Shown piece after piece: positions 43,931 to 53,513 of a stretch of DNA of 64,000 bases; position 1 is the stretch's first letter, and the number at the start of each line of letters is the position of its first letter. The translations under genes were made by a program, and so were the position numbers. The notes under the pieces were generated by a model. It saw only the letters and a list, made by a program, of their open reading frames with translations. It was not told the origin of the DNA and did not search any database. Source of the stretch: Ensifer oleiphilus (GTDB lineage: Bacteria; Pseudomonadota; Alphaproteobacteria; Rhizobiales; Rhizobiaceae); NCBI RefSeq assembly GCF_013371465.1, contig NZ_JABWDU010000001.1, forward strand, positions 1,347,419 through 1,411,418. Reading direction: 5' to 3'.

Positions 43931-45274
43931 CTATTCGGACGTCGTGGCCAGATGATGCTCCAGCCAATGGATGTCGTAATCGCCGTTCGCGATATCCTGA
44001 TTGTTGATCAGGTCCTGGAACAGCGGCAGCGTCGTCTTGATGCCATCGATGACAAACTCATCCAGCACGCGACGAAGGCGCATCATGCATTCGACGCGCG
44101 TACGGCCATGGACGATGAGCTTGCCGATCAGGCTGTCGTAGTAGGGCGGGATACGGTAGCCCTGATAGGCGCCCGAATCGACGCGAACGCCGAGGCCGCC
44201 CGGTGCGTGGAAATGCGTGATCGTGCCCGGTGAGGGGACGAAGGTACGCGGATCCTCGGCATTGATGCGGCACTCGATCGCGTGGCCGGAAAACACGATG
44301 TCTTCCTGCTTGACCGAAAGTCCGCCACCCGATGCGACGCGGATCTGTTCGTGCACCAGGTCGATACCGGTGATCGCCTCGGTGATCGGATGCTCAACCT
44401 GGAGGCGGGTGTTCATCTCGATGAAATAGAACTCGCCGTTCTCATAGAGGAACTCGATCGTGCCGGCGCCGCGGTACTTCAGCTTCCGCATGGCATCGGC
44501 GCAGACTTCGCCGATCTTCATACGCTGTTCGACGTTGAGGGCCGGGGAGTTCGCCTCTTCCCAGACCTTCTGGTGGCGCCGCTGCAACGAGCAGTCGCGC
44601 TCGCCGAGATGGATCGCATTGCCTTCACCGTCACCGACGATCTGGATTTCGATGTGGCGCGGCTTGCCGAGGTACTTTTCCATGTAGACGGCATCATTGC
44701 CGAAGGCGGCAAGCGCCTCGGAGCGAGCTGTCGACACGGCTTCTTCGAGTTCAGCCTCGGTCTTTGCAACCTTCATGCCGCGGCCGCCGCCGCCGGCGGT
44801 CGCCTTGATCAGAACCGGGAAGCCGATCTTGCGCGCGACTTCGAGCGCATTTTCCGGCCTCACTTCGCCATCGGAGCCCGGAACCACGGGGATGCCGAGT
44901 TCCTGCGCCGTCTTCTTGGCGGTGATCTTGTCGCCCATGATGCGGATATGTTCCGCGGTCGGTCCGATGAAGGTGATGTCGTGCGCTTCGAGGATTTCGG
45001 CGAACTTGGCGTTTTCCGACAGGAAGCCGTAGCCCGGGTGCACGGCATCAGCGCCGGTGATTTCGCAGGCCGCGACGATCTGGTGAATGTTCAGATAGCT
45101 ATCGCGCGACGGCGGAGGACCGATGCAGACGCTTTCGTCGGCGAGACGCACGTGCATGGCGTCGCTGTCGGCCGTGGAATGGACGGCCACCGTCGCGATG
45201 CCGAGTTCCTTACAGGCGCGCAGCACGCGAAGGGCGATTTCGCCGCGATTGGCAATGAGAATTTTCGAGATCAT
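43931..45274 (-). CDS. accC: Biotin carboxylase subunit of acetyl-CoA carboxylase
   Basis: This 447-residue ATP-grasp enzyme carboxylates biotin on AccB, the first step of malonyl-CoA synthesis. Visible landmarks are [18 protein letters not shown] at the start, the glycine-rich ATP loop [52 protein letters not shown] central residues, and the catalytic [14 protein letters not shown]. It follows accB by 12 bases. Confidence 0.97.
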   Translation of the reverse strand: MISKILIANRGEIALRVLRACKELGIATVAVHSTADSDAMHVRLADESVCIGPPPSRDSYLNIHQIVAACEITGADAVHPGYGFLSENAKFAEILEAHDITFIGPTAEHIRIMGDKITAKKTAQELGIPVVPGSDGEVRPENALEVARKIGFPVLIKATAGGGGRGMKVAKTEAELEEAVSTARSEALAAFGNDAVYMEKYLGKPRHIEIQIVGDGEGNAIHLGERDCSLQRRHQKVWEEANSPALNVEQRMKIGEVCADAMRKLKYRGAGTIEFLYENGEFYFIEMNTRLQVEHPITEAITGIDLVHEQIRVASGGGLSVKQEDIVFSGHAIECRINAEDPRTFVPSPGTITHFHAPGGLGVRVDSGAYQGYRIPPYYDSLIGKLIVHGRTRVECMMRLRRVLDEFVIDGIKTTLPLFQDLINNQDIANGDYDIHWLEHHLATTSE

Positions 45275-45286
45275 CGCAGCGCCGCC

Positions 45287-45751
45287 TTATTCGATTACGA
45301 TCAGCGGCTCGCCATACTCGACGGGGGCTGCGTCCTGGACGAAGATTTCGGTCACCTTGCCCGAACGCGGGGCAGGGATCTGGTTCATGGTCTTCATCGC
45401 TTCGATGATCAGGACCGTCTGGCCTTCCTTGACCACGGTGCCGACCTCGATGAACGGGCGGGCGCCCGGAGCCGGCGCCAGGTACGCCGTGCCAACCATC
45501 GGAGCCGTAACCGCATTCTTGGAGGTGCGGCTGGTTTCGGCCGGAGCAGCAACAGCGGCCGGCTGCGCGGCGTGAGCCGCCGGCTGGGCCTGGTAGGCAG
45601 GCATCGAGACGGCGACCGGGGTGCCGGCGCGCGATACGCGGATGCGAAGGTCTTCCTGCTCCACTTCGATCTCTGTGAGGTCCGTGTCGTTCAGGATATT
45701 GGCGAGATCGCGGATCAGCGCCTGGTCGATACCGGGTTTCTTGTCAGCCAT
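45287..45751 (-). CDS. accB: Biotin carboxyl carrier protein
   Basis: The 154-residue protein has an N-terminal helical segment, an Ala/Pro/Gln-rich linker (about residues 50-75), and a C-terminal biotinyl domain. The biotinylated lysine is Lys120 in IIEAMKTMNQI; the motif reads AMKT rather than AMKM. The conserved thumb region around PFIEVGTVVKEGQ is intact. It carries carboxybiotin from AccC to the carboxyltransferase. It lies between aroQ and accC. Confidence 0.96.
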   Translation of the reverse strand: MADKKPGIDQALIRDLANILNDTDLTEIEVEQEDLRIRVSRAGTPVAVSMPAYQAQPAAHAAQPAAVAAPAETSRTSKNAVTAPMVGTAYLAPAPGARPFIEVGTVVKEGQTVLIIEAMKTMNQIPAPRSGKVTEIFVQDAAPVEYGEPLIVIE

Positions 45752-45774
45752 GGGATATGAGCCTCGTGTTCTTT

Positions 45775-46221
45775 TTATTTCGACGTTTCTGTCAGGTTCT
45801 TTAGCGCATGCAGCGCCAGAATGTAACTCTGCGCTCCGAAACCGCAGATGACGCCTTTGACCGCAGGCGCGATCATCGACTTGTGGCGGAATTCTTCACG
45901 CGCGTGGATGTTGGAAAGATGCAGTTCGACCACCGGGATACCGATCGCACGGATGGCATCGTGCAGCGCGATCGACGTATGGCCGTAGGCGGCCGGATTG
46001 ATCGCGACGCCTGCCGCCTTTTCGCCGGCCTCATGCAGCCAGTCGACCAGCGTGCCTTCATGGTTGGATTGCCGAAACTCGACCTCCAGCCCCAACGTCT
46101 TGCCTTCCGTGGTGCACATCGCCTCGATGTCGGCGAGTGTCTGGCCGCCATAGATCCCCGGTTCGCGCTTGCCGAGCGCATTCAGGTTGGGGCCGTTCAG
46201 CACGAAAATTTTGGTGGGCAT
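45775..46221 (-). CDS. aroQ: 3-dehydroquinate dehydratase, type II
   Basis: The 148-residue enzyme performs the third step of the shikimate pathway. Typical features are FVLNGPNLNALGKREPGIYG with the catalytic Tyr, EFRQSNHEGTLVDWLHEA, INPAAYGHTSIALHDAI, and VELHLSNIHAREEFRHKS with the catalytic His. It lies 23 bases before accB, a pairing common in proteobacteria. A hairpin separates it from the upstream DsbA-like gene. Confidence 0.95.
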   Translation of the reverse strand: MPTKIFVLNGPNLNALGKREPGIYGGQTLADIEAMCTTEGKTLGLEVEFRQSNHEGTLVDWLHEAGEKAAGVAINPAAYGHTSIALHDAIRAIGIPVVELHLSNIHAREEFRHKSMIAPAVKGVICGFGAQSYILALHALKNLTETSK

Positions 46222-46269
46222 GCGGGATTCCGGTCCGGTGATGGTGGGTTACCTATAGACTGATGGTCC

Positions 46270-46298
46270 CGCGAGGAAAAGCCCTTTGGGTCCTCGCG
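46270..46298 (-). terminator. Stem-loop between the DsbA-like gene and aroQ
   Basis: CGCGAGGA pairs with TCCTCGCG, and CCC/GGG pairs within the loop. It lies about 40 bases past the DsbA-like stop on the minus strand. It lacks a T-run, so termination would be partial or Rho-dependent. Confidence 0.45.
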
Positions 46299-46339
46299 AG
46301 ATTTGTCCACAGTTGGGACGGGGCGTGCAAGGCGCTTGG

Positions 46340-47107
46340 TCAGCAGGCGGTCTTGCCGCAGCTGCGCATGTTGGCAACCTTGGTACTGATTTCCTCGGCG
46401 CCGACGGCACCGAAGACCGCCTCGTTGCCGATGACGTAGGACGGCGTGCCAGTGATGCCAAGATCGTTGGCAAGGGTGTAGGCCTCGCGCACGGCCGCGT
46501 CATGCGGTTCCTTTTCCATCTTGGCCCGCAGCTGCTTTTCGGTGACGCCGAGCTTGCCGGCAACGGCAATCGCCGTTTCCTCGGTTGCGCGGTCTTCGCT
46601 GCCGAGCAGGGTGCGGTGGAACTCGCCGTACTTCTCGGGCGCAACCAGACGGAACGCGGCGCTAACCTTGTGTGCCGCCAGTGAATCCGGGCCGAGGATC
46701 GGCAATTCCTTCAGCACGAAGCGCACGTTCTTGTCCTTGGCGAGGATGTCTTCCATGTCGGTCAGCGCGCGTTTGCAGTAGCCGCAGTTGTAGTCGTAGA
46801 ACTCGACGACCGTGACGTCTCCATCAGGGTTGCCAAGCACCATGTCGTACTGCGAGTTGAAGATCGCCTTCTTGTTTTGGGAGATCGCGCCTTCGGCCAC
46901 TTCCTGCTGCTTTGCACGCTGTTTGGTCGCCAGCGCCTCCTGGACCTCCAGCATGATCTCTGGATTGGCAAGCAGGTATTCCTTGATGAAGGCGCCAAAC
47001 TCATCCTTCTGTTTCTGGTCGAGCGCGAGCGCGTTTTGCGGCAAGCTGACCCCTGCCATGAGCGCGGCAAGCGCTCCGGCGGCAATCATTTTCGTGCTGA
47101 AATTCAT
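46340..47107 (-). CDS. DsbA family thiol-disulfide oxidoreductase
   Basis: The 255-residue periplasmic protein starts with a signal peptide (MIAAGALAALMAGVSLPQNALA region). A helical N-terminal segment rich in Lys and Gln follows, as in ScsC/BdbD-like DsbA proteins. The thioredoxin domain contains the active site CGYC in YDYNCGYCKRALTDM. A cis-Pro is present in GITGTPSYVIGNEAVFG, and further cysteines lie at the very C-terminus (RSCGKTAC). It likely oxidises or isomerises disulfides in exported proteins. No adjacent DsbB is present. Confidence 0.9.
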   Translation of the reverse strand: MNFSTKMIAAGALAALMAGVSLPQNALALDQKQKDEFGAFIKEYLLANPEIMLEVQEALATKQRAKQQEVAEGAISQNKKAIFNSQYDMVLGNPDGDVTVVEFYDYNCGYCKRALTDMEDILAKDKNVRFVLKELPILGPDSLAAHKVSAAFRLVAPEKYGEFHRTLLGSEDRATEETAIAVAGKLGVTEKQLRAKMEKEPHDAAVREAYTLANDLGITGTPSYVIGNEAVFGAVGAEEISTKVANMRSCGKTAC

Positions 47108-47361
47108 TTTTACCTCGTTGTCTCTGCCTGCCCTGTCTGTCGTCCATGTCGCGATACGGCGTCAATGCGCGCTTGCAAAAGACAACAGGAATCTCCAGCA
47201 CCGCAACACGCGGGCAGCATAGGGTGGGCCCCGCTGAAACGAAACGGCAAAATCGGCGGAAATACGGCGCTCGCGGACTTGTGAAGCTTTTGGCGATCGG
47301 GCAAAGGGGCCAATGGAAGATCAGCGCCGGATGATACGCGTCGCTTGTGGAGGATATTGCC

Positions 47362-48519
47362 TTGGTAGAATTGTCGAACCGCAGCGCCGTCGAACCCTTT
47401 CATGCCATGGACGTGCTGGCGGAGGCGACGCGCCGCCGCGACGCCGGGCACCCGGTGATTTCGATGGCCGTCGGTCAACCCGCGCACCCTGCGCCAAAGG
47501 CAGCCCTGGACGCAGCGCGCAAGGCGCTCCAGCATGGGCGGCTCGGCTACACTGACGCGCTTGGCACGTTGTCGCTAAGAACCGCAATCGCTCAATACTA
47601 TCAAAAGCGCCACGGTATCGCGCTGGAGCCGCAGCGCATCGCCGTGACCACCGGGTCGTCAGCCGGGTTCAATCTTGCCTTCCTCGCCCTCTTCGATCCC
47701 GGCGATTGCGTGGCGATCGCGCGGCCGGGCTATCCCGCCTACCGCAATATTCTCGCGGCGCTCGGGCTGACGGTCGTGGAGGTGGAAGCCAACGCCGAGA
47801 GCGGCTTCACGCTGACACCGGAAAATCTGGCGCGTGCTGCGGCCAAGATTGGGCGACCGCTGAAGGGCGTTCTTTTGGCAAGCCCGGCCAACCCGACGGG
47901 AACGGTGACGGGCAGGGCCGGTCTCAAGGCGCTCGCCGACTATTGCCGCGCTGAGAACATCGCGTTCATCTCCGACGAGATCTATCACGGCCTGACATTT
48001 GCCGGCGAAGAGGCAAGCGCACTGGAGGTGACCGACGACGTCTTCGTCATCAACTCATTCTCCAAATATTATTGCATGACCGGCTGGCGGATCGGCTGGA
48101 TGGTGCTGCCGGAAAAGCAGGTTCGCGGCTTCGAGCGCATCGCCCAGAGCCTCTACATCTCGCCACCGGAATTGTCGCAGATTGCGGCTGAGGCGGCGCT
48201 CGGTGCCCAGGCGGAGCTCGACGGCTACAAGGCGGCCTACGCGGCCAATCGCGAAATGCTGCTGAAGCGGCTGCCGGAAATCGGTTTCACCATTGCGTCG
48301 CCGATGGATGGCGCTTTCTACGCCTATGCGGATGTCAGCCGTTTCACCAATGACAGCATGGCGTTTGCCCGCCGGATGCTGGCGGAAATCAACGTGGCGG
48401 CGACGCCCGGCTTCGATTTCGATCCGCTCGAAGGCCACCGTACGATGCGGTTCTCCTATGCCGGATCGACCGGCGACATGGCCGAGGCAATGGACCGGAT
48501 CGCTCGCTGGATTGCGTGA
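47362..48519 (+). CDS. Pyridoxal-phosphate aminotransferase, class I/II
   Basis: The product has 385 residues from the TTG at 47362, chosen because GGAGG lies eight bases upstream; the GTG five codons earlier overlaps that site. Fold-type I landmarks are GHPVISMAVGQPAHP, SSAGFNLAFLALFDPGD, the Asn-Pro of ASPANPTGTV, the aspartate-tyrosine pair in FISDEIYHGLTF, and the Schiff-base lysine in NSFSKYYCMTGWRIGW. The family includes aspartate, alanine and aromatic aminotransferases; the donor cannot be fixed by eye. It diverges from the DsbA-like gene and ends at a bidirectional terminator shared with rne. Confidence 0.92.
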   Translation: MVELSNRSAVEPFHAMDVLAEATRRRDAGHPVISMAVGQPAHPAPKAALDAARKALQHGRLGYTDALGTLSLRTAIAQYYQKRHGIALEPQRIAVTTGSSAGFNLAFLALFDPGDCVAIARPGYPAYRNILAALGLTVVEVEANAESGFTLTPENLARAAAKIGRPLKGVLLASPANPTGTVTGRAGLKALADYCRAENIAFISDEIYHGLTFAGEEASALEVTDDVFVINSFSKYYCMTGWRIGWMVLPEKQVRGFERIAQSLYISPPELSQIAAEAALGAQAELDGYKAAYAANREMLLKRLPEIGFTIASPMDGAFYAYADVSRFTNDSMAFARRMLAEINVAATPGFDFDPLEGHRTMRFSYAGSTGDMAEAMDRIARWIA

Positions 48520-48627
48520 TCCTCTGTAGTTTCAATAACTTGTAGTCTTTGCTGGACTCTCATCAAGAGGCCTTTGATTCAAACTCTCAGCTGAATGGGT
48601 GACGTGCGGTCACCAAGCCGAAACGAA

Positions 48628-48659
48628 AAAAGCCCGGACCAAGCAAGGTCCGGGCTTTT
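48628..48659. terminator. Bidirectional terminator between the aminotransferase gene and rne
   Basis: AAAAGCCCGGACC and GGTCCGGGCTTTT form a perfect 13-bp stem with a six-base loop, flanked by A on one side and T on the other. It serves the two convergent genes and lies about 26 bases past the rne stop. Confidence 0.88.
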
Positions 48660-48685
48660 CTGTTTTTCCGAGGTTCAGGCGTGGC

Positions 48686-51511
48686 TTAGAAGAAGCCGCG
48701 GCGCTGCCACCATCCGCCCTTTTTGGGCTTGGACTGGTCTTCTTCGGGACCTTCGTTCTTGTTCGTGACCGTCGAGGTCAGCACCGGCTCCGATGCAATC
48801 GTCGAAAGGTCGCGGTTCGCCCGAGCGGGCTTGCCTTCTTCGAGGTCGGCGGCAGCCTCCTCGATTGCGGCCGGCACTGGCTCAGCCGCTTCCGGCTGGG
48901 CTTCGACCGCGCTCTGTGCTGCCTCGTCGGGGCTGACAACAGGCTCCTCGGCCTTGACGGCCTTCTTGCGTGTCCGCTTCGGCTTGGCGGCCTTCTCGAC
49001 GACCGGTTCTACCACTTCCGCGATGATCTCGGCTTCAGCAACAACGGCGACCGCTTCAACCTCGGCTTCTGCCGCTGCTTCGACGTCGCTTGGTTCGCCG
49101 GCTTCATTGTCGGCGGACGCAACAGCCTGGTCTTCGCCTTCGCCTTCGACTTCACCTTCGCCCAGTTCCGGACGGTTGCGGCGGCCACCGCGCTTGCCGC
49201 GACGACGGCGCTTGCGCTTCTGTTCGCCGTCGGCGGTCAGCGCATCCGTATCGTTTTCGTCTTCGTCGCCATCGGCTTCAGTGGCGTCATCGGCATCATC
49301 CGCAGCATCGGTGTCCTGTGCGGTAGCACCGTCGGCCTGCTGGCTACCCTTGCCACGACGACGGCGGCGACGCTTGCGCTTGCGACCGTTCTGGTCGTCG
49401 GCCTGGGCGGCAGCCTTCGGCTGTTCCTGGCGCTGCTCGACGACGACTTCTTCTGCTTCTTCCTCGTCGAGATCCTCTTCGATCACGATGTCGTCTTCTT
49501 CTTCGGGCTCCGGCTCGAAGTGCAGAATCTGTTCGATCTTGACCGGGTTTTCGACCGGTTCGCCGCGGTCGATCGCAAAGTGCTGAGCGCCGACATGGGC
49601 GTCAGCCTCGATGATGATCGAGACGCCGAAGCGCTGTTCGTAATCCATGATCGTGCTGCGCTTCTGGTTGAGCAGATAGAGCGCGATATCGGGGATCGTG
49701 CGAACGGTGATGTTGTGTGTGGTGTTCTTGAGCAGGTGCTCTTCGATGCCGCGAAGCACATGCAGCGCGACCGAAGACTGCGAACGGACGTGGCCCGTGC
49801 CATTGCAATGCGGGCAGGTCTGCATCGTCGATTCGAGAACCGAAGCACGAATGCGCTGGCGCGACATTTCGAGCAGGCCGAAGTGCGAGATGCGGCCGAC
49901 CTGGATGCGGGCGCGATCGTTCTTCAGGCAATCCTTCAGACGCTTCTCGACGGAGCGGTTGTTCCGCTTTTCTTCCATGTCGATGAAGTCGATGACGACA
50001 AGGCCTGCAAGGTCGCGAAGGCGCAGCTGGCGCGCAACTTCTTCGGCGGCTTCGAGGTTCGTCTGAAGTGCCGTATCCTCGATCGAATGCTCGCGGGTCG
50101 AACGACCGGAGTTGACGTCGATCGAAACCAGAGCTTCCGTCTGGTTGATGATGATGTAGCCGCCCGACTTCAGCGTCACCTGCGGCTGCAGCATGCGGTC
50201 AAGCTGCGCTTCGATACCGGAGCGCGAGAAGATCGGATGCACGTCGCGGTAGGGCTGAACCACCTTGGCGTGGCTGGGCATCAGCATCTTCATGAAGCCC
50301 TTGGCTTCCTTGTAGCCTTCCTCGCCCGAAACGACGATCTCGCTGATGTCCTTGTTGTAAAGGTCGCGGATCGAGCGCTTGATCAGGCTTCCTTCCTCGT
50401 AAACGAGGCAGGGGGCCGTAGAGTTGAGCGTCAGCGTGCGGACGTTCTCCCACAGGCGCATCAGATATTCGAAGTCGCGCTTGATCTCGACCTTGGTGCG
50501 GTTGGCACCGGCGGTGCGCAGAATGACGCCCATGCCCTGCGGCACTTCGAGGCCACGTGCGATTTCCTTAAGGCGCTTGCGATCCTGCAGGTTGGTGATC
50601 TTGCGGGAAATGCCGCCGCCACGGGCCGTGTTCGGCATCAATACCGAATAACGACCGGCAAGCGACAGATAAGTCGTAAGCGCTGCGCCCTTGTTGCCAC
50701 GTTCTTCCTTGGCGACCTGTACGAGCAGGATCTGGCGGCGCTTGATGACTTCCTGGATGCGGTACTGCTTGCGCGGCTTGCGTACGTGACGATCCGGAAC
50801 TTCTTCCATCGCATCTTCAGCGCCGACGGACTCGATGATTTCTTTCTCGCCGTCGTGGCCGTCGTCATCATCGTCGTCATCATCGCGACGACGACGGCTG
50901 TCGACGTCTTCGGAGATCGAATCCGTGTCGACCATGGCGGCCATTTCGCCACCATTGCCTTCTTCGCCCGCATCTGCCTCTTCGGTCGCTGCAGCGGCAG
51001 CAGCCTCTTCGGCGATCTTCGCCTTGGTGCGGCGCGGGCGCTTCGGCTTTGCCTTGGGCTTTTCCGCGGGCGCTTCGGTCTCGACGACAGCTTCGGCTGC
51101 AGTCTCGGTCACTTCCGCGACGACTTCCGTTTCGGCGGCAATCTCCAAATCAACCGGCACGCTGAGCGCGGGCTGGGTCGGCGTTGCCGTTTCGACGTGC
51201 TCGATGTCGTCGTCGCGGCGCGCTTCTTCGGCTTCTGCCTTCAACAGCGCCTGTCGGTCGGCCAGCGGGATCTGGTAATAGTCGGGGTGGATTTCGGCAA
51301 ACGCCAGGAACCCGTGGCGGTTGCCGCCGTAGTCAACGAAGGCCGCCTGGAGCGAAGGCTCCACTCGCGTCACCTTTGCGAGGTAAATGTTGCCGCGTAT
51401 CTGTTTCTTGTGTTCCGATTCGAAGTCGAATTCTTCTATGCGGTTCCCGCGAACGACAACGACGCGCGTCTCTTCAGAGTGAGACGCATCGATAAGCATT
51501 TTCTCTGCCAT
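48686..51511 (-). CDS. rne: Ribonuclease E
   Basis: This 941-residue endonuclease is the core of the RNA degradosome. The S1 domain (IRGNIYLAKVTRVEPSLQAAF) is split by an acidic insertion of about 150 residues (about 95-247, including eight Asp in a row) before it resumes at YRIQEVIKRRQILLVQV. The DNase I-like catalytic acids are Asp465 in SIDVNSGR and Asp508 in VVIDFIDM. The zinc link is Cys566-x2-Cys569 in TCPHCNGTGH. The C-terminal 300 residues are disordered, with alternating acidic and Arg-rich blocks (GRKRKRRRRRRGKG), and end in a conserved GGWWQRRGFF. The leader is long and structured. Confidence 0.97.
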   Translation of the reverse strand: MAEKMLIDASHSEETRVVVVRGNRIEEFDFESEHKKQIRGNIYLAKVTRVEPSLQAAFVDYGGNRHGFLAFAEIHPDYYQIPLADRQALLKAEAEEARRDDDIEHVETATPTQPALSVPVDLEIAAETEVVAEVTETAAEAVVETEAPAEKPKAKPKRPRRTKAKIAEEAAAAAATEEADAGEEGNGGEMAAMVDTDSISEDVDSRRRRDDDDDDDDGHDGEKEIIESVGAEDAMEEVPDRHVRKPRKQYRIQEVIKRRQILLVQVAKEERGNKGAALTTYLSLAGRYSVLMPNTARGGGISRKITNLQDRKRLKEIARGLEVPQGMGVILRTAGANRTKVEIKRDFEYLMRLWENVRTLTLNSTAPCLVYEEGSLIKRSIRDLYNKDISEIVVSGEEGYKEAKGFMKMLMPSHAKVVQPYRDVHPIFSRSGIEAQLDRMLQPQVTLKSGGYIIINQTEALVSIDVNSGRSTREHSIEDTALQTNLEAAEEVARQLRLRDLAGLVVIDFIDMEEKRNNRSVEKRLKDCLKNDRARIQVGRISHFGLLEMSRQRIRASVLESTMQTCPHCNGTGHVRSQSSVALHVLRGIEEHLLKNTTHNITVRTIPDIALYLLNQKRSTIMDYEQRFGVSIIIEADAHVGAQHFAIDRGEPVENPVKIEQILHFEPEPEEEDDIVIEEDLDEEEAEEVVVEQRQEQPKAAAQADDQNGRKRKRRRRRRGKGSQQADGATAQDTDAADDADDATEADGDEDENDTDALTADGEQKRKRRRRGKRGGRRNRPELGEGEVEGEGEDQAVASADNEAGEPSDVEAAAEAEVEAVAVVAEAEIIAEVVEPVVEKAAKPKRTRKKAVKAEEPVVSPDEAAQSAVEAQPEAAEPVPAAIEEAAADLEEGKPARANRDLSTIASEPVLTSTVTNKNEGPEEDQSKPKKGGWWQRRGFF

Positions 51512-51549
51512 CTAAGTTGTGCTCCTCGGCGCGACAACGGAACGGGCGG

Positions 51550-51825
51550 CAGGCGTTCTTCCATCGGAAGACTGCCACTCGCGTCAAAGGTTGCGCCGGA
51601 TGTGAAAGGTCCTGTCTGGTGCAGGTGATGGTGCAGCAGCCAGATGGCAGCCGGAACGGTGACGTTCCGGGGCCTCTCTACTTCTGACCGATACCGCTGA
51701 GTCAACATCAATGACCAAACAAGAATGCCAATGTCAAAGGTCTCATAAAGACCCGATGAATGCGCCCGCTTGCGGGCTTGCCGGTGAAAAATCACCGCTA
51801 AGAACTCCGGCCACCGCCGGAAATT
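51550..51825 (-). promoter_or_regulatory. Structured 5' leader of rne
   Basis: At least five hairpins occur in the region upstream of rne. TCCGGC/GCCGGA (51806-51821), CGGTGA/TCACCG (51782-51797) and GCCCGC/GCGGGC (51764-51777) follow one another closely. Then come CCGGAACG/CGTTCCGG (51651-51670) and CTTCC/GGAAG inside GGCAG/CTGCC (near 51547-51576). None ends in a T-run. In E. coli the rne leader hairpins mediate autoregulation by RNase E itself; a parallel role here is inference. Confidence 0.45.
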
Positions 51826-52250
51826 TGCGATCCAGTGTACGGGGAGGAAATGCAGCGACGGCGGATGAACACCTTGCGGCCGCGGAAAGATGATACGGTT
51901 TCAACCGGCAATTCCGGCTCGATCACTCCCTGGCGCCAAGCTCTGGAAAGCTCCGGCTGCCCGGCCGACGATTCTATCCCGTCAACACTTTCTCCTTGTG
52001 ATGCTTTTATGTTTTCTATGTCACATTGGCAAGGGAAAAGCCTGTGCCGCCACAATAATGATCGATTCGCTTGCCCCGGTAGAGTAGGCCGGGGAACGGC
52101 GAATCGTATGCCTTGTCCGCGTTGCTGAAGGAGCGCTGTCAAGCTTTGGTTAACCATAAGGGTTCATTGATCAAGGGATGTCGCGGTGTGCGCGGGCGGA
52201 TGCCCGGTGCGTTGACCGCTCGGATTTCGTGGATTGACGGAGAGACCTAG
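51826..52250. other. Divergent upstream region between rne and amiC
   Basis: No gene is supported. The stretch 51995-52070 is markedly AT-rich for this genome (ATGCTTTTATGTTTTCTATG) and is the likely place for the divergent promoters. I cannot choose confidently between several weak -35/-10 pairs. Confidence 0.35.
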
Positions 52251-53513
52251 GTGAAGCCTTTGGCTGTTCATAGGGGCGCTTCACTGTTGTCGGCACTGCT
52301 GCGCGGTGGCGCGCGTGTCGTGGCCTCAGTGTTTGTGGCAGCGGCATTGATGGTGCCCGGGCCGGTGGTACATGCGGCCGAGCCCGTGCCTTTGCTGGCA
52401 TTCGGCGCTCGGGTTGCCGGTGACGACGCACGCACGCGCGTCGTCGTCCAGTTTGACCGGAAGCCCGACTTCTCGATTCATTATGTGGCAAACCCCGTGC
52501 GGGTCGTCGTTGATCTGCCGGAAACTGCCTTTGGCCTGAAGGCCGAGAGCCTCGAGCCGCGGGGATTGTTCGAGGCCATCCGCTATGGCGGCATGGGTGC
52601 TGGCAGTTCTCGCCTTGTGCTATCGGCAAAGGGGCCCGTCGCGGTCACCAACGCGGAAGTCATCGAGGAGGAGGGCGGCAAGAGCTATCGCCTGGTCATC
52701 GATGCCGAGAAGGTCGACCAGCCCCGCTTCGATGCGCTCCTGGGTGATCAGCAATGGACGGGTTCTGTTGTCGCGGCAAAAACGGACAGGCCGACGATTG
52801 CGCCCGCCGAAAAGGGCGGCGCCTTCGTGATTGCCATCGATGCCGGTCATGGCGGTATCGACACCGGAGCGATCGGCGGAGCCACCAAGACCGAGGAAAA
52901 GCACGTCACGCTTGCCTTTGCGCAGGAGTTGGTTGCCACCCTCAGCCGTGAAAGCGGCATTGAAGCCTTTTTGACGCGCGACAAGGATGTCTTCCTGTCA
53001 TTGCCGCAGCGGGTGCAGATCGCCCGCAACAAAGGCGCCAATCTGTTCATTTCGATCCACGCCGATACGCTCAGGCAGAAGGACATTCGTGGCGCGACCG
53101 TCTATACGATTTCCGACAAGGCCTCCGACCATTTGGCTGCCGACCTCGCGCAGCGCGAAAACCTCTCCGACGAGATCGCTGGCGTACCGCTCCAGAGTGA
53201 GCCGGCGGAAGTCGCCGATATTCTGATCGATCTGACACGCCGCGAAACCCAGGCTTTCTCGGTCAATATGGCGCGCACGGTGGTGTCGTCTTTCGAAGGA
53301 CAGATCAACCTCATCAACAATCCGCACCGTCATGCGGGCTTTCGCGTGCTGCAGGCGCCGGATGTTCCCTCAATCCTGCTTGAGCTCGGTTTCATGTCGA
53401 ACAAGGACGACGAGAAGCTGCTGCTGGATCCGGAATGGCGAAAGAAAGTATCTGGCCTTCTTGCGGTTGCCATCAAGCGCTACCGTGATCAGGCTGTTGC
53501 AAACGGCGGCTAA
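52251..53513 (+). CDS. amiC: N-acetylmuramoyl-L-alanine amidase, AmiC type
   Basis: The 420-residue periplasmic enzyme splits septal peptidoglycan between MurNAc and the peptide. It starts with GTG at 52251, with GGAGAG upstream. A long Arg-containing signal region precedes an AMIN domain (about residues 45-145: RVVVQFDRKPDFSIHYV), which targets the septum. The Amidase_3 domain carries the zinc ligands: His in IDAGHGGIDTGAIG, Glu in KHVTLAFAQELV, and His in LFISIHADT. A final ILLELGFMSNKDDEKLL holds the catalytic Glu. Activation by an EnvC/DipM-type LytM factor is expected from the family. Confidence 0.94.
   Translation: MKPLAVHRGASLLSALLRGGARVVASVFVAAALMVPGPVVHAAEPVPLLAFGARVAGDDARTRVVVQFDRKPDFSIHYVANPVRVVVDLPETAFGLKAESLEPRGLFEAIRYGGMGAGSSRLVLSAKGPVAVTNAEVIEEEGGKSYRLVIDAEKVDQPRFDALLGDQQWTGSVVAAKTDRPTIAPAEKGGAFVIAIDAGHGGIDTGAIGGATKTEEKHVTLAFAQELVATLSRESGIEAFLTRDKDVFLSLPQRVQIARNKGANLFISIHADTLRQKDIRGATVYTISDKASDHLAADLAQRENLSDEIAGVPLQSEPAEVADILIDLTRRETQAFSVNMARTVVSSFEGQINLINNPHRHAGFRVLQAPDVPSILLELGFMSNKDDEKLLLDPEWRKKVSGLLAVAIKRYRDQAVANGG

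Noticed and set aside
48599..51628. 1009-codon plus-strand frame opposite rne
   Set aside because: Although longer than rne itself, it is a shadow. It is hydrophobic and Phe/Leu-rich because it mirrors Glu/Asp/Arg codons of RNase E, and it starts inside the terminator region.
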